Positions 1 to 6,680 of a stretch of DNA of 13,257 nucleotides are shown one piece after another. The translations under genes and the position numbers were made by a program. The notes below the pieces were generated by a model that was given only the letters and a program-made list of their open reading frames with translations, was not told where the DNA came from and did not search any database. This stretch comes from JBBITW01 sp037440525 (GTDB taxonomy: Bacteria > Desulfobacterota > BSN033 > UBA1163), in contig JBBITW010000097.1 in assembly GCA_037440525.1 (NCBI GenBank), forward strand, positions 1-13,257. The letters are read 5' to 3'. Within the stretch, counting starts at the first letter, position 1. Every line of letters begins with the position of its first letter.

Positions 1-59
1 TTTTTTTGAACCGTACGGATACATCTGAATTTTTCCAAATCATGGAGCATCAATAAAAG

Positions 60-87
60 TTGACTTTTTATATATTTTTTATAGAAT
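60..87 (+). promoter_or_regulatory. sigma-70-like promoter of the DUF1445 gene
   Basis: A TTGACT -35 box (60-65) and a TAGAAT -10 box (82-87) are separated by 16 bases in very AT-rich DNA. Each box is one base from consensus. The predicted RNA start near 94 leaves a leader of about 50 bases before the TTG start at 146. The rest of 1-145 shows no gene; it begins with a T-run and a small palindrome (CCGTACGG, 11-18) that could be the tail of an upstream terminator. Confidence 0.5.
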
Positions 88-145
88 GATTTAAAATCTA
101 ATGGTTTTCGGGATTGAAAAAAAAGATTCAGGGGAACTTCAGTAA

Positions 146-934
146 TTGAATATCACAAAACTTCATCCCAAGGATATTCGCAGACTCATCAGAAATGGAG
201 AGTGGGACAGACCTACTTCGGGATTGGCCCTGGGCTATGCCCAGGCCAATCTTGTAATCCTTCCAAAAAGATATGCCTTCGATTTTCTACTCTTCTGCCA
301 GAGAAACCCCAAGCCATGCCCACTGCTTGAGGTATTGGATACCGGGAAATATCGAACAAGGTTTTTATCAAAAGAGGCAGATATACGCACTGATATTCCA
401 CGTTATAATATTTACCGGCATGGAAGATTAGAAATGATGGTAAAAGAAATCAAAGGTATCTGGGAAAAGGATTGGGTTACATTCCTTTTGGGATGTAGTT
501 TTTCTTTTGAAGAGGCATTAATTCGAGCAAATATTTCTGTTCGACATATTGAAGAAAAAAAGAATGTGCCAATGTATAAAACTAATATCTCCTGTGAACC
601 AGCTGGTATATTTCGAGGGCCTATGGTAGTTACTATGAGACCGATTCCTCTGGAAAAACTGAGCCAAGCAATTCAGGTTACTTCTCGCTACAGAATGGTT
701 CATGGAGCACCCATTCATGTTGGGGATCCAGAAAGGATCGGGATTAAAAATCTGAAGAAGCCAGATTTTGGAGAACCTGTAACGATAAAGAAGGGGGAGG
801 TCCCCTGTTTTTGGGCCTGCGGGGTAACTCCGCAAGCAATTATAATGAATGCCAAACCCGAAATTTGCATTACACATACTCCCGGCCATATGTTCATCTC
901 TGATATACTTAATGAAGAATTGGCCAGTTACTAA
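146..934 (+). CDS. DUF1445/UPF0317 putative hydro-lyase (D-glutamate cyclase-like family)
   Basis: This 262-residue protein is full length for the UPF0317/DUF1445 family, annotated as putative hydro-lyases; the mammalian mitochondrial D-glutamate cyclase contains a related domain. Family hallmarks are visible in order: GLALGYAQANLVILP (26-40), FCQRNPKPCPLLEV (50-63), GCSFSFE (116-122), MVHGAPIHVGDP (184-195), WACGVTPQ (223-230) and ITHTPGHMFISD (242-253). There is no signal peptide or membrane segment, so it should be cytosolic. The start is TTG at 146, preceded by AGGGGA at 130-135; it sits properly upstream of the first conserved block, and no ATG does this better. Its stop overlaps the stop of the convergent FmdB gene by 4 bases. 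The bacterial substrate is not established from sequence, so the cyclase activity is only a family-based suggestion. Confidence 0.9.
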   Translation: MNITKLHPKDIRRLIRNGEWDRPTSGLALGYAQANLVILPKRYAFDFLLFCQRNPKPCPLLEVLDTGKYRTRFLSKEADIRTDIPRYNIYRHGRLEMMVKEIKGIWEKDWVTFLLGCSFSFEEALIRANISVRHIEEKKNVPMYKTNISCEPAGIFRGPMVVTMRPIPLEKLSQAIQVTSRYRMVHGAPIHVGDPERIGIKNLKKPDFGEPVTIKKGEVPCFWACGVTPQAIIMNAKPEICITHTPGHMFISDILNEELASY

Positions 935-1266
935 TCCTCAATATCTGTCTCTGAACCTCCATCCATCTCTTCTTCTATCGCTTCATCCAGGTCACCCATA
1001 TCCTCCCCAAGTTCCTTTCCCATACGCTTCATCCATTTTGCCATACTTTTTGGATCCTTCTCGTCTATATCGCCCCACTTTGATGGGTCTGCAAGGCTCT
1101 CCATTCTGCTCTCCTCTGAACGTATGACCCTTACCCTTGATAAGACCCTTGACATCCTTCTACCCTTACATTTTTTACATCTGGGCTCAAAATCCTCATC
1201 CTTTCTGATAAGAAGAAATTCAGAAATCCTTCCACAATCTTCACACCGATATTCATATATTGGCAT
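931..1266 (-). CDS. FmdB-family zinc-ribbon protein with acidic tail
   Basis: The protein has 111 residues and begins with the classic FmdB opening MPIYEYRCEDCG. Four cysteines (C8, C11, C30, C33) form a CxxC...CxxC zinc ribbon. The C-terminal half is a charged helical stretch ending in a strongly acidic tail (about 85-111). The FmdB family is named from a putative regulator of the formylmethanofuran dehydrogenase operon, but its members are widespread small zinc proteins without a settled role. I chose the ATG at 1266 over an in-frame TTG six bases upstream because the family starts at MPxYEY and the AGGAGGT at 1276-1282 is then 9 bases away. It is the last gene of the minus-strand cluster, 88 bases after the HTH gene. 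Its stop codon overlaps that of the convergent DUF1445 gene. Confidence 0.88.
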   Translation of the reverse strand: MPIYEYRCEDCGRISEFLLIRKDEDFEPRCKKCKGRRMSRVLSRVRVIRSEESRMESLADPSKWGDIDEKDPKSMAKWMKRMGKELGEDMGDLDEAIEEEMDGGSETDIED

Positions 1267-1275
1267 ATCCAATCC

Positions 1276-1282
1276 ACCTCCT
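1276..1282 (-). promoter_or_regulatory. Shine-Dalgarno of the FmdB gene
   Basis: The minus strand reads AGGAGGT, a 7-base anti-SD match. It lies 9 bases before the ATG at 1266 and only 3 before the TTG at 1272, so it favours the ATG. Confidence 0.7.
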
Positions 1283-1354
1283 GTTAATAAGGACCAAATG
1301 TGGCAACCTCCTCCGATATAGAATTTTTACAAGAGAGTAAATAAAATCTTTTTC

Positions 1355-1753
1355 TCAATCCTTCTTATTCTTTTTTATAAGGTCTAAGAGATCAAATTCT
1401 TTTGTTGATTTCAGATTCGATCTCCCCTTCTCGCTTTCAACCTTCAATTCTTCCTTCCTTCGTTCCTTCTCCTTGATAAGGTGCTTATCTATCCATTGGT
1501 CGAGCGTCTTTATATCGAAAAGCACACGATCCCCAATCTTCAGATAAGGCAGTTTCTTTTGAGATGCCATTTTGTAAATCGTTTCTGTGGAAAGGCTCAG
1601 ATATTGGCTCGCCTCCTTTGCTGTAATCAACCTTCGAAGCTCGGGTATCTTCCGCATACGATAATCCATCCGTTCAAAATACTTTTCAGCCAATAAATCT
1701 GCCAGAACATCTAAAAATTCATTGAGCTGAGGACGCAATTCTTCTCGAACCAT
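1355..1753 (-). CDS. excisionase-type (MerR-like) helix-turn-helix DNA-binding protein
   Basis: This 132-residue protein has a central domain of the HTH_17/excisionase (AlpA/Xis-like) type at about 42-90: LITAKEASQYLSLSTETIY, then LPYLKIGDRVLFD and the terminal helix TLDQWIDKHL. The N-terminal 40 residues are predicted helical, and the C-terminal 40 are highly charged and probably flexible. It is expected to bind DNA as a winged helix, either as a regulator or as an architectural factor. No integrase, phage or plasmid gene is nearby, so a classical excisionase role is unlikely. I chose the ATG at 1753 because AAGGAG (1760-1765) then sits 6 bases upstream; two earlier in-frame starts (TTG 1768, ATG 1759) overlap or abut that SD. 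It lies 42 bases after the receiver-LpxC gene and is probably co-transcribed with it and fmdB. Confidence 0.85.
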   Translation of the reverse strand: MVREELRPQLNEFLDVLADLLAEKYFERMDYRMRKIPELRRLITAKEASQYLSLSTETIYKMASQKKLPYLKIGDRVLFDIKTLDQWIDKHLIKEKERRKEELKVESEKGRSNLKSTKEFDLLDLIKKNKKD

Positions 1754-1759
1754 CTTCAT

Positions 1760-1765
1760 CTCCTT
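1760..1765 (-). promoter_or_regulatory. Shine-Dalgarno deciding the HTH gene start
   Basis: The minus strand reads AAGGAG, 6 bases before the ATG at 1753. The same bases fall inside or directly against the two upstream alternative starts, which argues against those starts. Confidence 0.65.
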
Positions 1766-1795
1766 CAATCCAGTTTACTCCAATAAAATTTCTAC

Positions 1796-3154
1796 CTATC
1801 TCTTAAACGCTTCTTTGATCTTTTTCATCAATGCGATGTTTTCCGTATGACCTGTAAAACGGGCGATCACTCTTCCTCTGATCGGACGATTGAGGAGATA
1901 GAAATCTCCGATCAGATCCAGAATCTTGTGTCGAACGAACTCATCAGAGAATCGGAGTTCAGTATTGACTATCTTCTCATCATCTACGAGAATAAAGTTA
2001 TGAAGCCTCCCTCCACCCCCCATACCCATACGATTGAGAATCTCTACATCTTTTAGAAAACCAAATGTTCGTGCTGGGGCTATCTGATTCTTAAAGGCCT
2101 CTTCATTTTCGAGGGTAAATTCGAATCTCTGTTGCCCTATCGGGTAGGGATAATCGAGATGGAATAGGATGGAAAAGGTATCAGCTGGTTGGATCACAAT
2201 GGACTTCTTTTTATTTGAAAATTCAACCCTTCGATCAATCACCAACTCATCCACCTTCTCTTCCTGATCTTCTATCCCTGCTTCTTCAATGATCTTACAG
2301 AACTCCAACGCCGAACCATCCATTATTGGAATCTCTTCAATCATCTTCACCATCAGGTTGGTAATCCGATAGGCATGAAGGACTGCCATTAGATGTTCGA
2401 TGGTTCGAGCTACTGCCCTCCCCCTCCTGAGGGAAGTAGCAAATTCTGTTGTCTCAACGTAGTCGAGATGTGCAGGGACAACCTCATCTGATGATATATT
2501 GCCAAAAAGGATCCCACTATTGGGTGGAAGGGGCTGTAGGAGGAGTCCGGTCTTCATTCCGGAGTGAAGTCCTGTTCCATAGAGAACCATACTTCGCTTG
2601 ATCGTTCTCTGAAAAGATAAACCCTTCTGTTTCTTCAAAATATCTCCACTTTTAAAAGCCCCCTGGTGAGATGGTTCAATTGAAGATGGCATGGATATCC
2701 TTAAACACTCTTTTTGATTGATGGCACTACCCTTCTGGGAAAACTCTTCATTGGAAATCTCCTCAGGACGTTCTGCTGTAATACCTCCATACGAACGGTC
2801 TATTGCTCGATAGATTGTTGAGGTAAGGATATCGAGGGAAAGGGGTTTCTCAAGAAAATCAAAGGCACCCAACTTAACCGCTGTCATTGCAGTAGAAATC
2901 GTTGCATGACCTGATATCATTATCACCTGACAATCAGGAGATATCCATTTTAGCCTCTTTAGTATTTCGATTCCATCCATCCCTGGCATCCAGATATCAA
3001 GGAGTGTTACATCTGGATTCTCCCGCGTAAAAACTTCTATTGCCTCCTCTCCACTTCTCGCTGTTGCAACCTGAAATCCCTCGTCTTCAAGGACACCTGC
3101 AATTGATTGAACAACCCTATCTTCATCATCTACGATTAGAACCTTTTTATCCAT
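1796..3154 (-). CDS. lpxC: response-regulator receiver domain fused to LpxC (UDP-3-O-acyl-GlcNAc deacetylase)
   Basis: A single 452-residue frame encodes two domains. Residues 3-120 are a CheY/NtrC-type receiver: acidic pair D9-D10, phosphoacceptor D53 in LLDIWMPGMDG, S81 in MISGHAT, and K103 in FLEKP. After a polar linker (about 121-180), residues 181-452 are LpxC, the zinc deacetylase that commits UDP-acyl-GlcNAc to lipid A synthesis. By comparison with E. coli LpxC the key residues are all present: E253-H254 in TIEHL, T363 in ARTFGF, H409, K410, D413 and D417 in RHKILDLIGD, and H436 in TGHTEN. The IMDGSA block (277-282) is also conserved. The receiver has no DNA-binding output domain, so LpxC itself would be the output. 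SD AAGGAGA (3159-3165) precedes the ATG. It is the first gene of a cluster with the HTH and fmdB genes. Domain identities are secure; control of LpxC by phosphorylation is inference. Confidence 0.95.
   Translation of the reverse strand: MDKKVLIVDDEDRVVQSIAGVLEDEGFQVATARSGEEAIEVFTRENPDVTLLDIWMPGMDGIEILKRLKWISPDCQVIMISGHATISTAMTAVKLGAFDFLEKPLSLDILTSTIYRAIDRSYGGITAERPEEISNEEFSQKGSAINQKECLRISMPSSIEPSHQGAFKSGDILKKQKGLSFQRTIKRSMVLYGTGLHSGMKTGLLLQPLPPNSGILFGNISSDEVVPAHLDYVETTEFATSLRRGRAVARTIEHLMAVLHAYRITNLMVKMIEEIPIMDGSALEFCKIIEEAGIEDQEEKVDELVIDRRVEFSNKKKSIVIQPADTFSILFHLDYPYPIGQQRFEFTLENEEAFKNQIAPARTFGFLKDVEILNRMGMGGGGRLHNFILVDDEKIVNTELRFSDEFVRHKILDLIGDFYLLNRPIRGRVIARFTGHTENIALMKKIKEAFKR
2690..2702 (-). 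promoter_or_regulatory. possible internal ribosome binding site and ATG before the LpxC domain
   Basis: Within the fusion gene, the minus strand has TTAAGGA followed by 5 bases and an in-frame ATG (codon 155, first base at 2692). TAAGGA is a 6-base match to the SD consensus. Starting here would give a 298-residue protein with a complete LpxC domain and no receiver, close to the usual LpxC length of about 300. Whether it is used cannot be told from sequence. Confidence 0.35.
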
Positions 3155-3441
3155 CTTATCTCCTTAATCTCCATTATCACAATCTGATGGAGGAATCAAT
3201 AGGTAACCCGTCACTTAAACGGGGCTAAGTTAAAAGATCTTGCAGGAATATCCTCGAAAATCTTATCAAGCGGACGATTTAAATTTTTTTGTTAAGGGTA
3301 ACCAAGTGACTGATATAGCTATCCTTTATTCCTTTCTTTCATCTTTTCTTAGTTTAATGGACATGATAAGGTTACCGCTATAAGATTTTCTCAGACATCC
3401 CTGCCAGATCACTAAATTCCCCGCTTCAGTGATGCATTACA
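3155..3441. other. non-coding gap with a small hairpin, GGTAACC motifs and a possible -10 element
   Basis: These 287 bases separate two minus-strand genes and hold no convincing gene. A perfect 5-bp hairpin (CCCGT/ACGGG, 3207-3223) lies 50-70 bases upstream of the receiver-LpxC start. GGTAACC occurs at 3202-3208 and 3297-3303 and, inverted, at 3370-3376. GTCACTT (3210-3216) and its reverse complement AAGTGAC (3304-3310) follow the first two copies. ATCACT/AGTGAT (3408-3413/3428-3433) could form a stem just after the radical SAM gene, but no T-run follows it on the minus strand. I recognise no known riboswitch. Confidence 0.4.
3173..3181 (-). promoter_or_regulatory. possible extended -10 promoter of the receiver-LpxC cluster
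   Basis: The minus strand reads TGTGATAAT, an extended -10 form (TGn plus GATAAT, 5/6 match). A weak TTGATT lies upstream with a short 15-base spacing. Transcription would start only about 10-15 bases before the ATG, so this is a tentative call. Confidence 0.3.
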
Positions 3442-4470
3442 TCAATAGTTTCCCCTACCAACCCTATCCTTCAAAATATTGTAATCTTCTTCAGTTGAGG
3501 TAAAAACTCCTGTATTTCCCAGTCTCACATTTATCAATCCAACGGATTTGACTTCTTCATAGGCCTCTACCATTTCAGATAGCTTTGGAGATCTATATCT
3601 TTTCATCTGGTATTCCGGGAAAAAGGCCAAAATCGTAAATGGTATTTCGGGATCAACATCAAAAATCAGCTGGGCAATCTTACGTAACTGTGGGGTCTCA
3701 ACCAGATTAGGAATATACAAAGATAACACTTCGAGGACAAATCCCCTCTTTATAATCTCTTCTGGAAGCCTCAATATATTTCGATTAAAACAACCGGTCA
3801 GCCATTTGTGATCTGTCCCATCATATGCTTTTATATCCAGCCAGAATGCATCAACACCAGCATCCTTTAAGGCATCGAGTGTTTTAGGGGTGAGAGCATA
3901 CCCATTGGTCTCTATGAGCACCCAGAGGCTTGTCTCCTCTTTTATTAACCGAGCACATTCAAGATAAAATTCAGGGCAACAGAGAAGGTCACCTCCTGTA
4001 AAAGCGACAATGTTCCGGGCAGGACCCCATCCCTGAGGACTTAAAACGATATCTCTCTTCTGGATAACCTTTGGACAGAGAGAAGAACGTTTTCCATACA
4101 TAACACATGAACCACAACACCGACAGGTTTCATATGCATGAAAGGCAGTTGCCCTGTTTCTTGGTTCACGAAGTGTTACCTCCTTTTCATATTCCTTACA
4201 TGCCTTTAGTATCTCAATAGAGGAAAACCATTGACCCTTGGCTATTTTTGTGAAGCTCCAGGAATGACATTTACGGCACGAAAAATTACAACCCGATTGA
4301 TAAATGGAAAGATAATTCTCGGGACGTGATAGATGGATTGCAGAGATGAGCCTAAGGGGTCCATTATCTGCTCTTTTAATCGTTGCCTCACAGGCTAAGA
4401 GTTTTCCTCCCTCAACTTCAACCCAGCAACTTCCCTGCGGATACCCTTGAGCAATCAGGTTGCATCTCAT
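3442..4470 (-). CDS. radical SAM protein, pyruvate formate-lyase-activase-like, with an extra cysteine cluster
   Basis: This is a 342-residue radical SAM enzyme. The SAM-binding [4Fe-4S] motif is SGCNFSCRKCHSW with C61, C65 and C68. Radical SAM core features follow: FTGGDLLCC, the GGE-like SAM-binding motif; then IETNGYALT and AFWLDIKAYDG. Between the cluster motif and the GGD motif there is an insertion with C116, C118, C119, C122 and C132 (ETCRCCGSC...LCP) that looks like a site for an auxiliary iron-sulfur cluster, as in some glycyl-radical-enzyme activases. The N-terminal 50 residues form a short beta-rich lead-in. No glycyl radical enzyme or other recognisable substrate gene is nearby, so the reaction is unknown. 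The ATG at 4470 lacks a clear SD. The gene is divergent from the sirtuin gene. Confidence 0.85.
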   Translation of the reverse strand: MRCNLIAQGYPQGSCWVEVEGGKLLACEATIKRADNGPLRLISAIHLSRPENYLSIYQSGCNFSCRKCHSWSFTKIAKGQWFSSIEILKACKEYEKEVTLREPRNRATAFHAYETCRCCGSCVMYGKRSSLCPKVIQKRDIVLSPQGWGPARNIVAFTGGDLLCCPEFYLECARLIKEETSLWVLIETNGYALTPKTLDALKDAGVDAFWLDIKAYDGTDHKWLTGCFNRNILRLPEEIIKRGFVLEVLSLYIPNLVETPQLRKIAQLIFDVDPEIPFTILAFFPEYQMKRYRSPKLSEMVEAYEEVKSVGLINVRLGNTGVFTSTEEDYNILKDRVGRGNY

Positions 4471-4501
4471 AGTTTAAAGTTTATCACAGACCTTCTCATA
4501 C

Positions 4502-4530
4502 TTGCAAGTCAAGAGAATGTATGGTATAAA
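4502..4530 (+). promoter_or_regulatory. candidate sigma-70-like promoter for the sirtuin gene
   Basis: TTGCAA (4502-4507) and TATAAA (4525-4530) are spaced by 17 bases in the 156-base gap between divergent genes. The leader would be about 90 bases. A TTGACT on the opposite strand (4507-4512) overlaps the -35 box and could serve the divergent radical SAM gene, but it has no well-spaced -10. Confidence 0.4.
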
Positions 4531-4626
4531 AACATTAAATCCTAACCATGAAATTCAAAACAAGGATAATAAACCCTAAAAACAATCCAACCTTTCATAT
4601 TTATAAAACAAAGACAGGGATCACAT

Positions 4627-5403
4627 ATGGACGAAATAATTAAACAGGTAGCACAATTAATCATCAACTCCAAAAGGATGGTCATCTTCACCGGGGCAGG
4701 TCTAAGCACAGAATCGGGTATCCCAGACTTTAGAAGTCCAGGTGGAGTTTGGGACCGTTATAACCCAGAGGATTTCTATTTTCAAAAGTTCATATCCAAT
4801 GAAAAATCTCGTGAGAAATACTGGCTAATGGCTTCAGAGATGTATGAACCGATGAAAAAGGCAAAACCAAATCTCGCACATCTGGCAATAGCTGAGATGG
4901 AGAAAATGGGAAAATTGGACTCTGTAATTACACAAAACATTGATGGTCTCCACCATAAGGCTGGAAATTCTGTGGAGAAGATTATTGAACTTCATGGGAC
5001 AGCAATGTATGTGACCTGTCTAACCTGCAATAAAAAATATGATCGCGATGAAATACAGTCACGTATCAGGGAAGGTATAAAGGTTCCATATTGTGACGAT
5101 TGTGGAGGCCCCCTTAAACCTGCAACCATCTCCTTTGGTCAGGCCATGCCAGAGAGGGAGACTCAAGAGGCATACAATCGTTCATCCACTTGTGACCTGT
5201 TCATTGTAATTGGCTCTTCACTTGTTGTTCAACCTGCTGCCTCCATGCCCCTTGTTGCAAAAAGAAATGGAGCAAAACTGGTAATAATAAATCGTGATCC
5301 AACCCCCTATGACGATATGGCAGATGTGGTCATCCACGCTCAGGCAGGCCCAACCATGTCGGCTATCTTAGAAGAGGTAAAGAAGGGCCTTGGGTTAGTA
5401 TAA
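4627..5403 (+). CDS. cobB: NAD-dependent protein deacylase, Sir2/CobB family
   Basis: This 258-residue sirtuin is of normal length for bacterial and archaeal CobB enzymes, which remove acyl groups from lysines using NAD. It shows the NAD-binding block TGAGLSTESGIPDFR (22-36), the TQNIDGLH motif (102-109) and catalytic H123 in LHGT. A structural zinc site has C131, C134, C156 and C159. The GSSL motif (about 197-200) and an INRDPTP-like segment follow. The Tyr-x-x-Arg pair that marks sirtuin desuccinylases (SIRT5, E. coli CobB) does not appear where expected (about 66-76), so a deacetylase is more likely; this rests on alignment by eye. AGGGA lies 6 bases before the ATG. The neighbours give no clue to substrates. 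The 74-base gap downstream contains a weak 7-bp stem (CTTCAAG/CTTGAAG, 5412-5437) without a T-run and a TATAAT (5421-5426) with no good -35. Confidence 0.95.
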   Translation: MDEIIKQVAQLIINSKRMVIFTGAGLSTESGIPDFRSPGGVWDRYNPEDFYFQKFISNEKSREKYWLMASEMYEPMKKAKPNLAHLAIAEMEKMGKLDSVITQNIDGLHHKAGNSVEKIIELHGTAMYVTCLTCNKKYDRDEIQSRIREGIKVPYCDDCGGPLKPATISFGQAMPERETQEAYNRSSTCDLFIVIGSSLVVQPAASMPLVAKRNGAKLVIINRDPTPYDDMADVVIHAQAGPTMSAILEEVKKGLGLV

Positions 5404-5477
5404 TTATTTCCCTTCAAGAATATAATTCAGCTTGAAGATAAATACTGACAAATATATTATATGAGGAGGTAAATTCT

Positions 5478-6539
5478 ATGAAAAAAAGAATAAGTCTATT
5501 ATTAATTCCTATAGCTTTTATCATCACATTAACATTTAATTCTGCCTTAGCACAGTTGATTGCTCCCAAGGCCCAGAGTACCCCCTCGGGTGGTCCAACC
5601 ATTGAGCAGGCCCAAAAAGAAGACTACATGGGGCCTAAGGCAAGAGTTGCGGTCACAAAATTCGTCGATAAATCGGCAAAAGGTTATGGCAGAATTGGGG
5701 ATGGAATGGCAGAGATGTTGGCTAATTCACTCTTTGCGACAAATCGCTTTATTGTTCTTGAACGTCAATCATTGAGTGATGTAATTGCAGAACAGGACTT
5801 GGGGGCTTCGGGTCGTGTCCGACAGGAGACAGCCGCCCGGATTGGTGAGATAGAAGGAGCTGATATCCTTATTGAGGGAACTATTACAGAATTTGAACCA
5901 GGATCATCAGGCGCTGGAGGTGGTTTGGGGGGACTTCTTCCTGGAAAGGTTGGTGCAATAGCAGGGATATTCGGGGGGATTAAGAAATCCCATGTTGCCC
6001 TCATCGTTAAAATGATTGATACGCGAACAGGGAGGCGAATTGCATCAGAACAGATTGAGGGAACGGCCACAGATATTGAAGGCATGGCTGGCTTTCAGGG
6101 AACAAGGCTCTCCGGAGCCTTCAGCGGTTTCTCCAACACTCCAATGGAGAAGGCGATCCGAATAGCCATCGATGAGGCGGTAAGGGTAATTATATCAAAA
6201 ACACCTTCTGAGTATTACAGGGCTTCATCTACAACCCAAACTACATCTCCACCTCCAACAACCGTTTCGCCACAGTCTTTTGCTCCACCAATGGTCACAT
6301 CCACACCTTCTGCTCCTGCTCCTATCTCAACCTCTGAACCTCGAATCGTCTATATTTTATGGCCTAAGGTGAGCCTTCGTGAAGGACCTGGAACAAATTT
6401 TAAGCCTTTAGGGGAGATTACAAAAGGAACCCCTGTTGCAGTCCTGGAGGAAAAGGGATCATGGATACATGTGAGGCTTGAGGATGGCCAGGAAGGATGG
6501 ATAGGTAAGGCAACAGCAAGCGAGACACCTTTAAAATAG
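5478..6539 (+). CDS. secreted CsgG-domain protein with C-terminal SH3 (SH3b) domain
   Basis: The protein has 353 residues. A Sec signal peptide covers about 1-25 (KKR, then a hydrophobic core, cleavage near SALA/Q); no lipobox cysteine follows. Residues 54-243 match the CsgG fold: ARVAVTKFVDKS, GDGMAEMLANSLFATNRFIVLERQSL, then GADILIEGTITEF and an amphipathic end (AIRIAIDEAVRVIIS). A Gly-rich segment at 143-168 takes the place of part of the fold. A Pro/Thr/Ser linker (244-287) leads to a bacterial SH3 domain (288-345; VSLREGPGTNFKPLGEITKG, then WIHVRLEDGQEGWI), which often binds peptidoglycan or proteins. CsgG itself is an outer-membrane lipoprotein pore for curli export; without a lipobox this one may instead be a periplasmic relative. 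A strong GAGGAGGT SD precedes the ATG. It is probably linked to the secreted protein downstream. Confidence 0.88.
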   Translation: MKKRISLLLIPIAFIITLTFNSALAQLIAPKAQSTPSGGPTIEQAQKEDYMGPKARVAVTKFVDKSAKGYGRIGDGMAEMLANSLFATNRFIVLERQSLSDVIAEQDLGASGRVRQETAARIGEIEGADILIEGTITEFEPGSSGAGGGLGGLLPGKVGAIAGIFGGIKKSHVALIVKMIDTRTGRRIASEQIEGTATDIEGMAGFQGTRLSGAFSGFSNTPMEKAIRIAIDEAVRVIISKTPSEYYRASSTTQTTSPPPTTVSPQSFAPPMVTSTPSAPAPISTSEPRIVYILWPKVSLREGPGTNFKPLGEITKGTPVAVLEEKGSWIHVRLEDGQEGWIGKATASETPLK

Positions 6540-6622
6540 TCCAAGGATAAAGGGAGAATTAGAATCCTTAATCCTCTGCAATTAAAAATTTTGTCTCCGG
6601 GTAAAATCATCGAATGGATGGG

Positions 6623-6645
6623 GACCTAATAGAAGTTGTTAGGTC
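6623..6645. other. 7-bp hairpin between the CsgG-like and secreted-protein genes
   Basis: GACCTAA (6623-6629) and TTAGGTC (6639-6645) form a perfect stem with a 9-base loop, ending 35 bases before the downstream ATG. No T-run follows, so it is not a standard terminator. It could affect mRNA stability or translation of the next gene. Confidence 0.35.
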
Positions 6646-6680
6646 AAAGCATTTTCCCTCAGAAGAGAAGCAGAATCAAG

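Noticed and set aside
518..889. 123-codon minus-strand open frame
   Set aside because: It lies fully antisense to the well-supported DUF1445 gene, and its translation shows no domain or SD.
1796..3154. The receiver-LpxC fusion as two separate genes joined by a sequencing error
   Set aside because: The linker reads in one frame with ordinary codon use and no stop, and neither domain is truncated. An artefact cannot be fully excluded without reads.
3207..3223. CCCGT/ACGGG hairpin as a riboswitch or terminator
   Set aside because: It has no T-run and matches no riboswitch consensus that I know, so it is reported only as a small hairpin.
5412..5437. CTTCAAG/CTTGAAG hairpin as a terminator after the sirtuin gene
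   Set aside because: The stem is AT-rich and short with no following T-run.
5432..5460. TTGAAG-17-TATTAT promoter for the CsgG-like gene
   Set aside because: Transcription would begin inside the SD (5463-5469), leaving no usable ribosome binding site.
5765..6085. 106-codon minus-strand open frame, Pro/Ser-rich
   Set aside because: It is antisense to the CsgG domain; the composition is a by-product of Gly/Ala codons on the other strand.
6636..6680. TTG-started N-terminal extension of the secreted protein
   Set aside because: It would place 15 polar residues before a clear signal peptide and lacks an SD; the ATG at 6681 fits better.
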